Assembly: GCA_002482725.1 (NCBI GenBank)
Contig: DLGO01000001.1
Coordinates: forward strand, 7,717 to 71,716
DNA from: Bacteroidetes bacterium UBA7692
GTDB lineage: Bacteria; Bacteroidota; Bacteroidia; Chitinophagales; LD1
Direction of reading: 5' to 3'
DNA length: 64,000 nt
Shown: positions 17,095-26,255 of the stretch, piece by piece
Position numbering within the stretch: position 1 is the first letter of the stretch
How the letters are laid out: each line of letters opens with the position of its first letter
Made by a program: the position numbers and the translations under genes
Notes under the pieces: model-generated
What the model saw: the letters and a program-made list of their open reading frames with translations, nothing else
Databases searched by the model: none
Told to the model about the DNA's origin: nothing

Positions 17095-17577
17095 ATGGCA
17101 TCGACAAAAGATACAATACTGGAGATAAGGAATATTTTTTCGGCCTACCTGGAGCAGAAAGACCTGCGAAAAACCAGTGAGCGCTTTGCCATACTGGAAG
17201 AAATATACTCCCGCACCGACCATTTCGATGCAGAGGCACTGTATGTAGAGATATTGAAAAAGGGATTCAATGTAAGCCGCGCCACGGTGTACAATACACT
17301 GGAGCTATTGGTTAGCTGCGATCTGGTAAAAAAACACCAGTTTGGTAAAAACCAGGCCCAGTACGAAAAAAGCTATGGCTACAGGCAGCACGACCATATT
17401 ATATGTGTCGATTGCAAAAAGGTGGTGGAGTTCTGCGACCCACGCATCCACCAGATCAAAAGCATGATGGGCGATTTGCTGAATTTTAAGATTACGCACC
17501 ACTCGCTGAATCTTTATGGCGTTTGTGGCAGTTGCCAGTTGAAGCGCGACATAGCAACTACGGCTATTGCAAAATAA
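17095..17577 (+). CDS. Fur family transcriptional regulator
   Basis: A 160-residue Fur/PerR/Zur-type metal-dependent repressor. The N-terminal winged helix reads LRKTSERFAILEEIYSRTDHFDAEALY then VSRATVYNTLELLV (recognition helix). The metal and dimerisation part has QHDHIICVDCKKVVEFCD and a C-terminal CGSC pair for the structural zinc. Family members bind iron, zinc, manganese or sense peroxide; which applies here cannot be read off. An AGGAG stretch at 17084-17088, overlapping the upstream stop, sits 6 bases before the ATG, an unusual Shine-Dalgarno-like site for a phylum that rarely uses them. A weak hairpin follows the gene. Confidence 0.93.
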   Translation: MASTKDTILEIRNIFSAYLEQKDLRKTSERFAILEEIYSRTDHFDAEALYVEILKKGFNVSRATVYNTLELLVSCDLVKKHQFGKNQAQYEKSYGYRQHDHIICVDCKKVVEFCDPRIHQIKSMMGDLLNFKITHHSLNLYGVCGSCQLKRDIATTAIAK

Positions 17578-17579
17578 AA

Positions 17580-17612
17580 AAGAGGTCGCCCAACCATCTC
17601 GGACAACCTCTT
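17580..17612 (+). terminator. possible weak terminator after the Fur-family gene
   Basis: AAGAGGT (17580-17586) can pair with ACCTCTT (17606-17612), with extra GCC/GG pairing inside. The flank is A-rich rather than T-rich on the plus strand, so it is only tentative. Confidence 0.35.
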
Positions 17613-17712
17613 CATAAAAAACAAAGCAAAAGTTTTAATCGGGAAACTGAGAAAATTTGAACGAAAACAGTTTCCTTTTTATAACAGACCGTTTCAAGTC
17701 AAAAACGGTTGC

Positions 17713-18165
17713 TTAGAAGGTAAGACTGGCACCTGCGCCATTATCTATCGCACCCAGCTCAAGTCTAAGTTTGTAGTGCGGGTACCTTGTTTTTATATCA
17801 TGTATGCATTTTACGCCCAGTGTGGTTAGTATGGCAGATACTGCAAGTGAGCCTGCGCCTACGCCTATCAGTATTTTACCGTTCCTGTCCCAACGTTTTG
17901 CGTACTGTGCACGTTGTTCTTTGTTAAAGTGAGCCGAGTAATCCGGTGCTTTATTAGCTTTTACCAAACCTGCAGCAAGGCAGCTTCCACCTACTACACC
18001 CAATACGCCACCTTCTATAAGGTATAGCTTGGCGTGCGTTTGCAATTTATCATAATTGATAAGGCGAACAGATGAAGGAGTTTTGTAACGTGAATCTTCT
18101 TGTGTTTGCGATGAAACATTTTTCGCTACAAGGAGTATAAGAAGAAGAGCAACTATATTTTTCAT
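17713..18165 (-). CDS. hypothetical secreted or membrane protein
   Basis: About 150 residues from the Met at 18165 (MKNIVALLLILLVAKNVSSQ, a signal peptide ending near SSQ); a Met seven codons upstream (18186) is also possible. The mature part has two Gly/Ala-rich hydrophobic segments (LIEGGVLGVVGGSCLAAGL and KILIGVGAGSLAVSAILTT) separated by a charged stretch with NKEQRAQYAKRWDRNG. This looks like an inner-membrane hairpin or a small envelope protein. No family was recognised and neighbours give no hint of a role. Confidence 0.62.
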   Translation of the reverse strand: MKNIVALLLILLVAKNVSSQTQEDSRYKTPSSVRLINYDKLQTHAKLYLIEGGVLGVVGGSCLAAGLVKANKAPDYSAHFNKEQRAQYAKRWDRNGKILIGVGAGSLAVSAILTTLGVKCIHDIKTRYPHYKLRLELGAIDNGAGASLTF

Positions 18166-18264
18166 ATTACTTACTGTGTTTTGCATACCTGTAAAGTAGT
18201 ATCGTTAAATGTTTTTGTCAAGCATTTGTGTAACCTTTTTTATTATTTCGCGTAGGGGTGTTTT

Positions 18265-18714
18265 TTATTCCTTTTGTCGCGAATCGACTGAAATCGTTAC
18301 AGGGCCATCGTTTACGAGCGCTACAGACATGTCTGCGCCAAACTCGCCCGTCTGGATTTTTCCGGCAAGCGCTTCCATTTTTAACAAAAACTGTTGGTAC
18401 AGCGGTATAGCTATATTAGGTTTTGCCGCCTTTATAAAGGAAGGCCGGTTTCCTTTTTTGGTTGCTGCATACAGCGTAAACTGGCTTACAACCAGTATTT
18501 CCCCTTTTATATCCAGTACGCTCAGGTTCATCAGCCCTGCCTCATCGTTGAATATGCGCATGTTCACCACTTTGGCGGCCATCCATTCTATATCCTCTTG
18601 GGTATCCTCTGCTTCAAACCCCACCAGCACCAGCAGCCCCTGCCCGATAGCGCTCTTCACTACTCCTTCTATAGTTACACTAGCCTCTTTTACCCTTTGT
18701 ATTATTACGCGCAT
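18265..18714 (-). CDS. dtd: D-aminoacyl-tRNA deacylase
   Basis: A 149-residue enzyme that hydrolyses D-aminoacyl-tRNA (and mischarged Gly-tRNA-Ala) in translation quality control. The family hallmarks are clear: MRVIIQRVKEASVTI at the start, SQFTLYA with the catalytic Thr/Gln region, and GADMSVALVNDGPVTISVDS with the cross-subunit Gly-Pro motif near the C terminus. The length is normal. It overlaps no neighbour and appears monocistronic. Confidence 0.97.
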   Translation of the reverse strand: MRVIIQRVKEASVTIEGVVKSAIGQGLLVLVGFEAEDTQEDIEWMAAKVVNMRIFNDEAGLMNLSVLDIKGEILVVSQFTLYAATKKGNRPSFIKAAKPNIAIPLYQQFLLKMEALAGKIQTGEFGADMSVALVNDGPVTISVDSRQKE

Positions 18715-18870
18715 TTCTTTTTGGTTTCCTGATTCAATATTAATGTAATCAGTTTGTCTTCCCTATTTGCAACAAACCACACCAAACACCCGTCTGTTGA
18801 TGGTTAAAAGGGATGCATCTTGATTTTTCCCATAAATTATTTACTTTCAGCATCCGAAGATGTTCTGTCC

Positions 18871-20346
18871 ATGAAGAAAATTTTATACATCACCATTGGT
18901 CTCCTTGCTGCTCAGGCATCACACGCTCAGGCATTGTTCTATAACAATGGTGCCGATGTGCATGTGTCCGATGGTGCCTTCATGATCGTAAAGACAGGCT
19001 CTGTACAAAATGCCGCAGGCACCATTACCACCAACGGAACCGTAGTGGTAGAGGGCAACGTGCAAAATGATGCTACCATCACCGCCTCCGGCGATACCAT
19101 CCGCCTTACAGGCGATTGGATAAACAATGGTGCTTATGCAGGTGCATCAGCCAGCACCGTAGATTTCTTCGGAGGCGCACAGTCGCTTACCGGCACACAA
19201 AAAACCGTTTTTGTCAATGCCAATCTTTTGGGTGGCAACACAGTTAAGACCCAAACGATAGACCAGGAAGTTTCAGGCATATTGAATCTGTCCAATGCCG
19301 AATTGGCTACGGCAGACTTCGAAATGCTTGTAAGCAATAACAGCACTACGGCCGTTCAACGCCAGGCGGGTTTTGTTTCCAGCCTCAACCAGGGTCGTCT
19401 TTCGCGCCGCACCAATGCTACTGCGGCTTATTTTTTCCCAACAGCATCTCCATCCAGCTTGGGTACTCCATTGTACCGTCCGGTTGAGTTTAGGCCTTCA
19501 TCAGCTACAGCCAGCATTTATGGCGTGCGTACCATCAAGGGCGATGCTACTCTGGATGGGTTCGATGTTACACTCTTCGACGATAGCCTGTGTAAGGTAA
19601 ACCCGAACTTCTATCACCACCTGCACCAAACCTTGGGCAATAACCCTGCTTCTATTACCATGTTCTACGACCAGTCTACCGATGGCGGTTGGAACACGCA
19701 GGCGCATTGGGACAACACCCGCTGGGCAGATATGGCCAACAATTCCATAGGTTCAGGACAGGGTTTTACCACTACTACCGTGAGCACATGGAACAACTTT
19801 ACGCCAATACAGTTTGCTTTGGCTAACAAGAAATTTACCATAGATGCCGGCGATGATGTGCTGTTAGCCGAAGGCGAAACAGGGCAGTTTCAACCGATTA
19901 TCCTGAACGTAGTCGGCCCTACTTACGAGTGGTCTCCGCCTACATACCTGGCTTGCACCGATTGCCCTACCCCTGATGTTACCCCTTCCGAAAACACCAC
20001 CTATCAGCTATTGGTTACCGATGCTTCCGGCTGTACCGCTACCGATTCAGTACGTGCGCTTATCATCAACGATGTATTGCTATTGCCTACAGGTTTCTCG
20101 CCAAACAGCGATGGGGTAAACGATTTATTCCGCGCGGCCAACAAGAACCTTAAAAAACTGGTGTTACAAGTCTACAACCGTTGGGGCGAAAAGGTATTTG
20201 AATCAGTTGGACCTAAAGACGGCTGGGATGGTTTCTACAAAAACAGCGAACAGGCAATAGGCACCTATACATGGCGCGCCGAATACCAGACCACCAACAT
20301 GAAAAAGGCTAAGTTCGAAAGCGGCAACGTTACCCTTATCCGCTAA
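18871..20346 (+). CDS. T9SS type B secreted surface protein (gliding-motility-associated C-terminal domain)
   Basis: The start at 18871 gives 491 residues with a signal peptide MKKILYITIGLLAAQASHAQ; an in-frame start 17 codons earlier would add a non-signal tail. The first 300 residues are beta-rich with repeated GTITTNGTVVVEGN-like strands, resembling a beta-helix or adhesin head. A PKD/Ig-like stretch follows (FTIDAGDDVLLAEGE ... ENTTYQLLVTDASGCTATDSV). The end is a typical CHU_C domain: LPTGFSPNSDGVNDLF, VYNRWGEKVFES, GWDGFYK, GTYTWRAEY, GNVTLIR. Export is by T9SS with the type B signal; the protein is probably an adhesin or surface-layer component. Confidence 0.9.
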   Translation: MKKILYITIGLLAAQASHAQALFYNNGADVHVSDGAFMIVKTGSVQNAAGTITTNGTVVVEGNVQNDATITASGDTIRLTGDWINNGAYAGASASTVDFFGGAQSLTGTQKTVFVNANLLGGNTVKTQTIDQEVSGILNLSNAELATADFEMLVSNNSTTAVQRQAGFVSSLNQGRLSRRTNATAAYFFPTASPSSLGTPLYRPVEFRPSSATASIYGVRTIKGDATLDGFDVTLFDDSLCKVNPNFYHHLHQTLGNNPASITMFYDQSTDGGWNTQAHWDNTRWADMANNSIGSGQGFTTTTVSTWNNFTPIQFALANKKFTIDAGDDVLLAEGETGQFQPIILNVVGPTYEWSPPTYLACTDCPTPDVTPSENTTYQLLVTDASGCTATDSVRALIINDVLLLPTGFSPNSDGVNDLFRAANKNLKKLVLQVYNRWGEKVFESVGPKDGWDGFYKNSEQAIGTYTWRAEYQTTNMKKAKFESGNVTLIR

Positions 20347-20359
20347 GCAATTTTCTTTT

Positions 20360-20944
20360 TTAAGAAGCCTCTCCCTCTTCATCCGGCCTCAGCCGCACTA
20401 TCACCCAAAACATCAGCACATCAAACAATATATGCGCGGTTATGGCCGACCATATACCATACAGGTAATACAAGTATCCGAACCCGGCACTCACTAGTAT
20501 CAAGAACAGGCCATAGATAAACAACATCACCTTTTTCGGGTTCAGGTACCCGTGCAGCAGCACAAACAATATAGCCGTGGGCCATACAAATATCCATTGC
20601 TGTATAGCACCTCTGAATAGTATTTCCTCGCCCACTCCGGCACAGGTAGAATAGAATCCGATATGGAATATACTTGGCTTTGCTTTAGAGAAAAGCTCGC
20701 TGAACAGCAGGTTAAATTTGCTCATGCTCTTGCGTTTCACCAGCAATAACCCAAGCCCTCCGGCCCCAAGGCCAAAAACCGAACCATACAGTAGCTGTTT
20801 CCACCATACCGATCCGGTCCACAAAAATTCGGTAATTGTTTTTTTACCGCTGAAGTGGATGATCATAAAGCCCAGCGCACCCATCCCTAAAATGTTGAGC
20901 AAGCTGAGGTAAAACAAAGATTGGCGCGAAAATTTGACTGGCAT
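20360..20944 (-). CDS. CPBP family intramembrane metalloprotease (Abi/Rce1-like)
   Basis: A 194-residue multi-spanning membrane protein. The glutamate-rich motif EEILFRG (EExxxR) at about residue 106, a second motif VLLHGYLNP, and HILFDVLMF with the conserved His/Asp are the three motifs of CPBP proteases, which act within the membrane on unknown substrates. It is convergent with the T9SS type B protein gene, whose stop lies 13 bases away. Confidence 0.88.
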   Translation of the reverse strand: MPVKFSRQSLFYLSLLNILGMGALGFMIIHFSGKKTITEFLWTGSVWWKQLLYGSVFGLGAGGLGLLLVKRKSMSKFNLLFSELFSKAKPSIFHIGFYSTCAGVGEEILFRGAIQQWIFVWPTAILFVLLHGYLNPKKVMLFIYGLFLILVSAGFGYLYYLYGIWSAITAHILFDVLMFWVIVRLRPDEEGEAS

Positions 20945-21165
20945 TAACCGTTTAATTCAAAAGCAATATAATTTGTTTGATATGATGATGCAATTCTATA
21001 CTTGTTCACAGTTGCTTCATTTCCTTTGTTTATCGCAATATTCATACAACAGGCGGCCTTTAGAAAAGGTTGTTGCTCCTCTGGTTAAACGGTATGCAGT
21101 GCTTTTATTTCACAACAGGGCCAAAACATCTGCCGCTATATTCCGCAACTATGGCAAAGAATTTA

Positions 21166-21173
21166 TAACATTG
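21166..21173 (+). promoter_or_regulatory. candidate -7 box 4 bases before lptB
   Basis: TAACATTG, one base from TAnnTTTG, ends 4 bases before the ATG at 21178. No clear -33 box. Confidence 0.3.
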
Positions 21174-21177
21174 CTAC

Positions 21178-21915
21178 ATGCTGATTTTACGTTCAGAAAA
21201 TTTGGTGAAGAGCTATAAGGGCCGAACGGTTGTTAATGAGGTGAGCGTGCAGGTGCAGCAGGGCGAAATTGTTGGTTTGCTTGGTCCTAATGGCGCAGGT
21301 AAAACAACCACGTTCTATATGACTGTTGGTCTCATCACACCAGATGCCGGCAGGGTTTATCTGGCAGATAAGGATATTACTTCATTGCCGATGTATAAGC
21401 GCGCACAGGCAGGCGTGGGGTATTTACCCCAGGAAGCCTCAGTTTTCCGCAACCTCAGTGTAGAGGATAATGTGGCAGCTGTGCTCGAAATGACAGACCT
21501 TTCCAAGTCGCAGCAAAAAGAAAAGCTGGAATCACTACTATCCGAATTCGGTCTGAATCGCGTACGCAAAAGCATGGGAAATGTACTGAGTGGTGGCGAG
21601 CGCCGTCGTACAGAAATAGCGCGGGCATTGGCTACAGACCCTAAGTTTATCTTACTGGATGAGCCTTTCGCTGGTATAGACCCGATTGCAGTAGAGGACA
21701 TTCAAGGTATCGTAGCACGACTAAAAGAAAAGAACATAGGAATACTCATAACCGACCACAACGTACAGGAAACCCTTTCTATCACCGACCGGGCATACTT
21801 ATTGTTCGAAGGAAAGATATTGAAACAAGGGGTGGCCGAAGAACTTGCGGAAGATGAAATGGTGCGCAAGGTGTATCTCGGCCAGAACTTTGTATTGAGA
21901 AGAAAAAATCTCTAG
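21178..21915 (+). CDS. lptB: LPS export ABC transporter ATP-binding protein
   Basis: A 245-residue ABC ATPase that powers lipopolysaccharide extraction from the inner membrane with LptFG and LptC. Walker A is [11 protein letters not shown], the Q-loop [14 protein letters not shown], signature [15 protein letters not shown], Walker [14 protein letters not shown], and the H-loop [12 protein letters not shown], all with LptB-specific wording. Length is normal. It is first in a tight plus-strand unit with the GH3 gene (9 bases downstream), the aldehyde dehydrogenase and a RidA-family gene. Confidence 0.97.
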   Translation: MLILRSENLVKSYKGRTVVNEVSVQVQQGEIVGLLGPNGAGKTTTFYMTVGLITPDAGRVYLADKDITSLPMYKRAQAGVGYLPQEASVFRNLSVEDNVAAVLEMTDLSKSQQKEKLESLLSEFGLNRVRKSMGNVLSGGERRRTEIARALATDPKFILLDEPFAGIDPIAVEDIQGIVARLKEKNIGILITDHNVQETLSITDRAYLLFEGKILKQGVAEELAEDEMVRKVYLGQNFVLRRKNL

Positions 21916-21924
21916 ACAAAAGCT

Positions 21925-23418
21925 ATGCTCAAGTGGATCGCCGATAACTATATATCCTGGAAAATTCCCTACCTGCAAACCATCAGGCAAAATGCAGTGC
22001 CGATGCAGCGGGCACAGTTCGGTATATTGCTTAACCTGGCAAAAGACACCGAGTTTGGTACCAGGCACAGTTTTCGCAAAATCACTTCACACAAAGAATT
22101 TCAAGCCAATGTGCCGCTTCATACTTATGAAGACCTGCAACCTTCTATAGATAGAATGATGCGTGGAGAGCAGAATATACTGTGGCCTGGCGAGGTTACA
22201 TGGTTCTCAAAAAGCAGCGGAACTACAGCGCGCAGCAAATTTATACCGGTTAGCAAAGAGGCGATGGCATTCGGCAACTACAAGGCCGGCCGCGAATTAC
22301 TGGCTTCCTATTTTGCGCAGAAGCCGGGTAATAATCTCTTCTCGGGCAAGCACCTGATTATGGGTGGTTCATTGAATAGCTTTGAGCATAATCCCAAAGT
22401 ACAGGTCGGCGATGTGTCTGCCGTACTTATGAAAAACATTACACCATGGGTTCAGCTCCTGCGCACGCCTTCTCTCAAAATTGCATTGATGCCTACCTGG
22501 GAAGATAAGCTCGAGGTAATGGCCCAACAGGTAAGCAAACAGAGCATCACAGGGCTTACAGGCGTTTCTACCTGGACCTTGTTATTGCTAAAGCGCATAT
22601 TGGAAATAACAGGCAAAAGCACCATCGCTGAAGTATGGCCCGATATTCAGCTGTTTATTCACGGGGGTGTAAATTTCGAACCATACCGTGCACAGTTCAA
22701 TCAACTGATAGGTGAGGAAATGACCTATATCGATTCCTACAATGCTTCAGAGGGGTTTTTCGCCTTTCAGGATACTGCCGAAAAGGGCGATCTCTTACTG
22801 CCCAAGCATGGAATTTTCTTTGAGTTTATCCCTGTAGAAAATGCCACGGCTACAAACCCACAAGCGCTCACACTGGAGCAGGTAGAGGTCGGTAAGGTTT
22901 ACGAAATAGTCATCTCTACCAACGGCGGCCTGTGGCGCTATAGGATTGGTGACACAGTGCGCTTTGTTTCTGTCAATCCGTACCGTGTGGTAGTAGCAGG
23001 ACGCACAAAACAGTATATCAATATCGTAGGCGAAGAGCTTATGGTGCACAATGCAGAGGCCGCCCTTACCAAAACCTGCAAAGCCATGGGGGTGAATGTC
23101 CGCGACTTTTCAGTAGCGCCTATCCCACTTACACTATCTCAAACAGGTGCACATGAATGGGTTGTCGAGTTTAGCAATATGCCTGATAGCCCTGAAGCCT
23201 TTGCGCAGATGCTTGACAACGAACTGCAGCAAGCCAACTCCGACTACGAAGCCAAGCGTCGCGGCAGCATGGCCCTTGGTATGCTGAAGCTTACAGTTGT
23301 TAAACCCGGCCACTTTCAACAATGGCTGAAAGCCAAAAACAAGCTCGGAGGCCAGCACAAAGTACCCCGCCTTAGTAACGACCGTACGGTATTGGAAGAA
23401 ATCCTCGCAATGAGATAA
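21925..23418 (+). CDS. GH3 family acyl-acid-amido synthetase-like protein
   Basis: A 497-residue protein of the GH3 (auxin-responsive promoter) family, which in plants adenylates acyl acids and conjugates them to amino acids. Visible features: RGEQNILWPGEVTWFSKSSGTT (P-loop-like ATP motif SSGTT), NASEGFFAFQ, GLWRYRIGDTVRF and VVAGRTKQYINIVGEELM, as in ANL adenylating enzymes. Bacterial members are common in Bacteroidota but their substrates are unknown. The gene sits between lptB and an aldehyde dehydrogenase with gaps of 9 and 5 bases, so it is translated from the same message. Confidence 0.9.
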   Translation: MLKWIADNYISWKIPYLQTIRQNAVPMQRAQFGILLNLAKDTEFGTRHSFRKITSHKEFQANVPLHTYEDLQPSIDRMMRGEQNILWPGEVTWFSKSSGTTARSKFIPVSKEAMAFGNYKAGRELLASYFAQKPGNNLFSGKHLIMGGSLNSFEHNPKVQVGDVSAVLMKNITPWVQLLRTPSLKIALMPTWEDKLEVMAQQVSKQSITGLTGVSTWTLLLLKRILEITGKSTIAEVWPDIQLFIHGGVNFEPYRAQFNQLIGEEMTYIDSYNASEGFFAFQDTAEKGDLLLPKHGIFFEFIPVENATATNPQALTLEQVEVGKVYEIVISTNGGLWRYRIGDTVRFVSVNPYRVVVAGRTKQYINIVGEELMVHNAEAALTKTCKAMGVNVRDFSVAPIPLTLSQTGAHEWVVEFSNMPDSPEAFAQMLDNELQQANSDYEAKRRGSMALGMLKLTVVKPGHFQQWLKAKNKLGGQHKVPRLSNDRTVLEEILAMR

Positions 23419-23423
23419 ATTGC

Positions 23424-24887
23424 ATGCTCAACACGCACCCAATCATGCTCACAATAAATAATTTCATCAACGGCCAATACCTGGCGGCATCATCAATCGC
23501 CACTTTTCAAAACATAGAACCCGCCATTGGTCAACCGTATTCGACTATACCCGATAGCGATGCCACAGATGTAGCGCTTGCCGTAGCCGCTGCACAAGAC
23601 GCGTTCCCTTCCTGGAGCGAAGCTCCACTGGAACAACGCGCCGCCATCATGAACAAGATGGCCGACCTCATAGAGGCACGGCTTGAAGAGTTTGCACAGG
23701 CCGAATCCCGCGATAGCGGCAAGCCCATCAGCACAGCGCGCACAGTAGATATTCCGCGTGCCATCTCCAACCTGCGCTTCTTTGCATCAGCAGCTACACA
23801 GTTTGCCAGCGAAAGCCACTACTCACCACAGCAGGGTATTAACTATACACTGCGCCAGCCGATAGGCGTGGTAGGTTGCATCTCTCCCTGGAACCTGCCG
23901 CTATACCTCTTTACCTGGAAAATCGCCCCTGCCTTAGCATCAGGTAATTGCGTAGTGGCCAAGCCATCAGAAATTACACCTTACACCGCTTTCCTTTTGG
24001 GCGAAATATGCCAGCAGGCTGGTTTGCCTTCCGGAGTACTGAATATATTGCATGGCTATGGCTACAAAGTCGGCCAGGCTATCGTAGAGCATCCGCACAT
24101 CAAAGCCATTTCATTCACAGGTGGCACCGAAACGGGTAAACGCATAGCCACTACTGTAGCGCCTTTGTTCAAAAAAACATCTCTGGAGCTTGGCGGCAAA
24201 AACCCGACCATCATTTTCGATGATTGCGACTTCGACCACACGGTAAGCGAAGCCGTGCGCGCAGCATTCAGCAACACCGGACAGATATGCCTTTGTGGCT
24301 CCCGCATCTTTGTGCAGCAGGGCTTGTACGATAAATTTAAAGAAGCCTTTGTGGCAAAAGTAAAACAGTTGCGCACCGGAGATCCGCTAGATACCGCGAC
24401 ACAAGTTGGAGCCATCACCTCTCAGTCGCATCAGCAAAAAATACTGTCGTATATCGCTCTTGCCAAAGAAGAGTGTGGAACTATTTTGTGCGGAGGGGAT
24501 ACAATCGATATTCCTGGCCGCTGTAGCTCCGGCTATTTTATTCAACCTACGGTCATAGAAGGTTTGCCTGTAATCTGCCGCACTCAGCAGGAAGAAATTT
24601 TTGGTCCGGTAGTCACGCTTACCTCATTTGATACAGAAACCGAAGTGTTAGCCATGGCAAACGATACACCTTATGGCCTTGCCGCCAATCTTTGGACTGC
24701 AGATATCAGCCGTGCACACCGCATGGCGCAGCAATTACACTTCGGCATAGTATGGGTCAACGCATGGATGATGCGCGACCTGCGCACGCCTTTTGGAGGA
24801 GTAAAGAACAGTGGCGTAGGCCGCGAAGGTGGTTTCGAAGCCATGCGCTTCTTTACAGAAGCAAAAAATGTATTTATTCGCTATTGA
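23424..24887 (+). CDS. aldehyde dehydrogenase, 2-aminomuconate semialdehyde/hydroxymuconic semialdehyde type
   Basis: A 487-residue NAD(P)-dependent aldehyde dehydrogenase. Motifs: SPWNLPLYLFTWKIAPALA, VAKPSEITP, FTGGTETGKRIA, LELGGKNPTIIF (Glu base), and the catalytic Cys in FSNTGQICLCGSR, with NDTPYGLAANLWT and FGGVKNSGVGREGG at the end. The Met eight codons in (23445) is an alternative start. The next gene encodes a RidA protein with features of 2-aminomuconate deaminase. In bacterial tryptophan breakdown by the kynurenine pathway these two enzymes act in order, so the aldehyde substrate is probably 2-aminomuconate 6-semialdehyde. That assignment rests on neighbourhood and wording, not on proof. 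Confidence 0.9.
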   Translation: MLNTHPIMLTINNFINGQYLAASSIATFQNIEPAIGQPYSTIPDSDATDVALAVAAAQDAFPSWSEAPLEQRAAIMNKMADLIEARLEEFAQAESRDSGKPISTARTVDIPRAISNLRFFASAATQFASESHYSPQQGINYTLRQPIGVVGCISPWNLPLYLFTWKIAPALASGNCVVAKPSEITPYTAFLLGEICQQAGLPSGVLNILHGYGYKVGQAIVEHPHIKAISFTGGTETGKRIATTVAPLFKKTSLELGGKNPTIIFDDCDFDHTVSEAVRAAFSNTGQICLCGSRIFVQQGLYDKFKEAFVAKVKQLRTGDPLDTATQVGAITSQSHQQKILSYIALAKEECGTILCGGDTIDIPGRCSSGYFIQPTVIEGLPVICRTQQEEIFGPVVTLTSFDTETEVLAMANDTPYGLAANLWTADISRAHRMAQQLHFGIVWVNAWMMRDLRTPFGGVKNSGVGREGGFEAMRFFTEAKNVFIRY

Positions 24888-24902
24888 AAGAACAGTAAAG
24901 TC

Positions 24903-25301
24903 ATGGAAAACAAACTGCCAAAGCCAATGGGGCTTTACCCTGTAAGCCGCAAAGTAGGGAACCTCTTATTTGTTAGTGGCCTCGGCCCGCGAGAAGCAGG
25001 GACTGATAATATCCCCGGACTGGAGCGCGATAAGTACGGCAACTACCTCAACTTCGATTTCGAAGCGCAGGTGCACTCTGTTTTCAGGAATGTAAAGACC
25101 GCCTTGGAAGAAAGCGGCAGCAGCTGGGATAAAATTGTAGACGTTACCGTATTCCTTACAGACATGAAGCGTGACTTCATCACCTTCAATTTGTTGTATG
25201 CGCAATATTTTAAAGAGAACCAGCCTTGCCGGACTACTGTAGAGGTAAATGCCCTTCCATCTCCTATAGCAGTAGAGCTAAAGGTTATTGCGGAGGTGTA
25301 G
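24903..25301 (+). CDS. RidA family protein, candidate 2-aminomuconate deaminase
   Basis: A 132-residue RidA/YjgF-type protein. The family features are GNLLFVSGLGPRE, TDNIPGLERD, AQVHSVFRNVKTALEESGSSWD, DVTVFLTDMKRDF and the C-terminal CRTTVEVNALPSPIAVELKVIAEV with the active-site Arg and Glu. The GPRE...DNIPG and TDMKRDF wording matches the branch that includes 2-aminomuconate deaminase more than the general enamine deaminase RidA. It follows the aldehyde dehydrogenase by 15 bases and ends the unit. General enamine/imine deaminase activity remains possible. Confidence 0.85.
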   Translation: MENKLPKPMGLYPVSRKVGNLLFVSGLGPREAGTDNIPGLERDKYGNYLNFDFEAQVHSVFRNVKTALEESGSSWDKIVDVTVFLTDMKRDFITFNLLYAQYFKENQPCRTTVEVNALPSPIAVELKVIAEV

Positions 25302-25310
25302 TTATAATTA

Positions 25311-26078
25311 TTACTGTAGCCACTCTTTTTTGAACACGCTGTCTAAAGAGGTATAAGGAATCTCCAGGTCATAAGGTCCTTCTGCATACGAGCGTATCTC
25401 GTAGTTGTTGTAGTGGAATACTACGCCCTTCTTGCTAAAGAATACATTATTGCTCAGGCTGAATACGCCATCGGTGAAAAAGAAGCCCGCCTCTTCCAGG
25501 TTCTCTTTGTCCTTCAGCTTAAAATTTTTACGGAATTGCTTGTCAGCAATTTCCCAAAGCTTTGCAGTGTCCCCATTTGTCAGGAAATCTTTAAGGTATA
25601 TAGGCTTGTTGTTTGCCAATTCCACATGCGAATAGGAATCATAGCTGTTCGGGTGTGCTCCGCCGGCATACATATATTCTGTTAGGTGTAGGGTTATAAA
25701 TTTAGGTAGCACCGTATCTACTTTCACCGTTCTGTCGAGTTGCCATCCCCAGCCAAAATCCCCCTCTGCCTTTTCTTTTTCAAAGTCGGCAATGAAGCTT
25801 TTTCCTACTGATTTATAATCCGTTTCCACAGTATCCATATACGGTGCAGACAATAGCTGCGCCACAAATTGGTTCAGTCCTTTCACATCTTTTCCTGCGA
25901 AAACAGGGAAGTAGAAGTTTGCATTAGCACACGAATCCCCCGTACATCCTGCTGTAGCCAGCTTGAAAGAATCTACCGAATAAGTCAGTTTGCCCTGTTC
26001 GGCACCCGGTTTTTTGCCGGTGCAGGCAGCAAGGTAAATAGATAAGATTAGCACGGCCAGGGGCAGCAGTTTGTTCAC
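25311..26078 (-). CDS. DUF3298/DUF4163-type lipoprotein
   Basis: Starting from GTG at 26078 the protein has 255 residues with a lipoprotein signal NKLLPLAVLILSIYLAAC; an ATG 17 codons upstream (26129) is also possible but adds a polar stretch. The body has VETDYKSVGKSFIADFEKEK, FITLHLTEYMYAGGAHPNSY and FLTNGDTAKLWEI..FFFTDGVFSLSNNVFFSKKGVVFHYNNYEI in outline, the usual order of a DUF4163 domain followed by DUF3298, as in the RsiV-like lysozyme-binding fold. It is probably an outer-membrane-anchored periplasmic protein. It is convergent with the RidA gene. Confidence 0.82.
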   Translation of the reverse strand: MNKLLPLAVLILSIYLAACTGKKPGAEQGKLTYSVDSFKLATAGCTGDSCANANFYFPVFAGKDVKGLNQFVAQLLSAPYMDTVETDYKSVGKSFIADFEKEKAEGDFGWGWQLDRTVKVDTVLPKFITLHLTEYMYAGGAHPNSYDSYSHVELANNKPIYLKDFLTNGDTAKLWEIADKQFRKNFKLKDKENLEEAGFFFTDGVFSLSNNVFFSKKGVVFHYNNYEIRSYAEGPYDLEIPYTSLDSVFKKEWLQ

Positions 26079-26243
26079 TGTGTGATTTGTTTGCTGCAAA
26101 GGTAGTTTCAGTATAGCGCAATAAGCCAAACCTTAGTAAAACCTATGCTATACCCCTTCGTGCTTTGAGTATAAAACCATGCACTTTTACAATTTATGGC
26201 TAAAACGTTCGTCTTAGGTTTTTCATAGCCGTTAGAATATCTA

Positions 26244-26251
26244 CATATTTG
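26244..26251 (+). promoter_or_regulatory. candidate -7 box 4 bases before the terC gene
   Basis: CATATTTG, one base from TAnnTTTG, ends 4 bases before the ATG at 26256. TTTC about 20 bases upstream is a poor -33. Confidence 0.3.
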
Positions 26252-26255
26252 CACC

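Noticed and set aside
20934..21218. 94-codon plus-strand frame between the CPBP protease and lptB
   Set aside because: Its end overlaps the true lptB start in another frame; no signal, motif or suitable start. The spacer otherwise holds nothing I can support.
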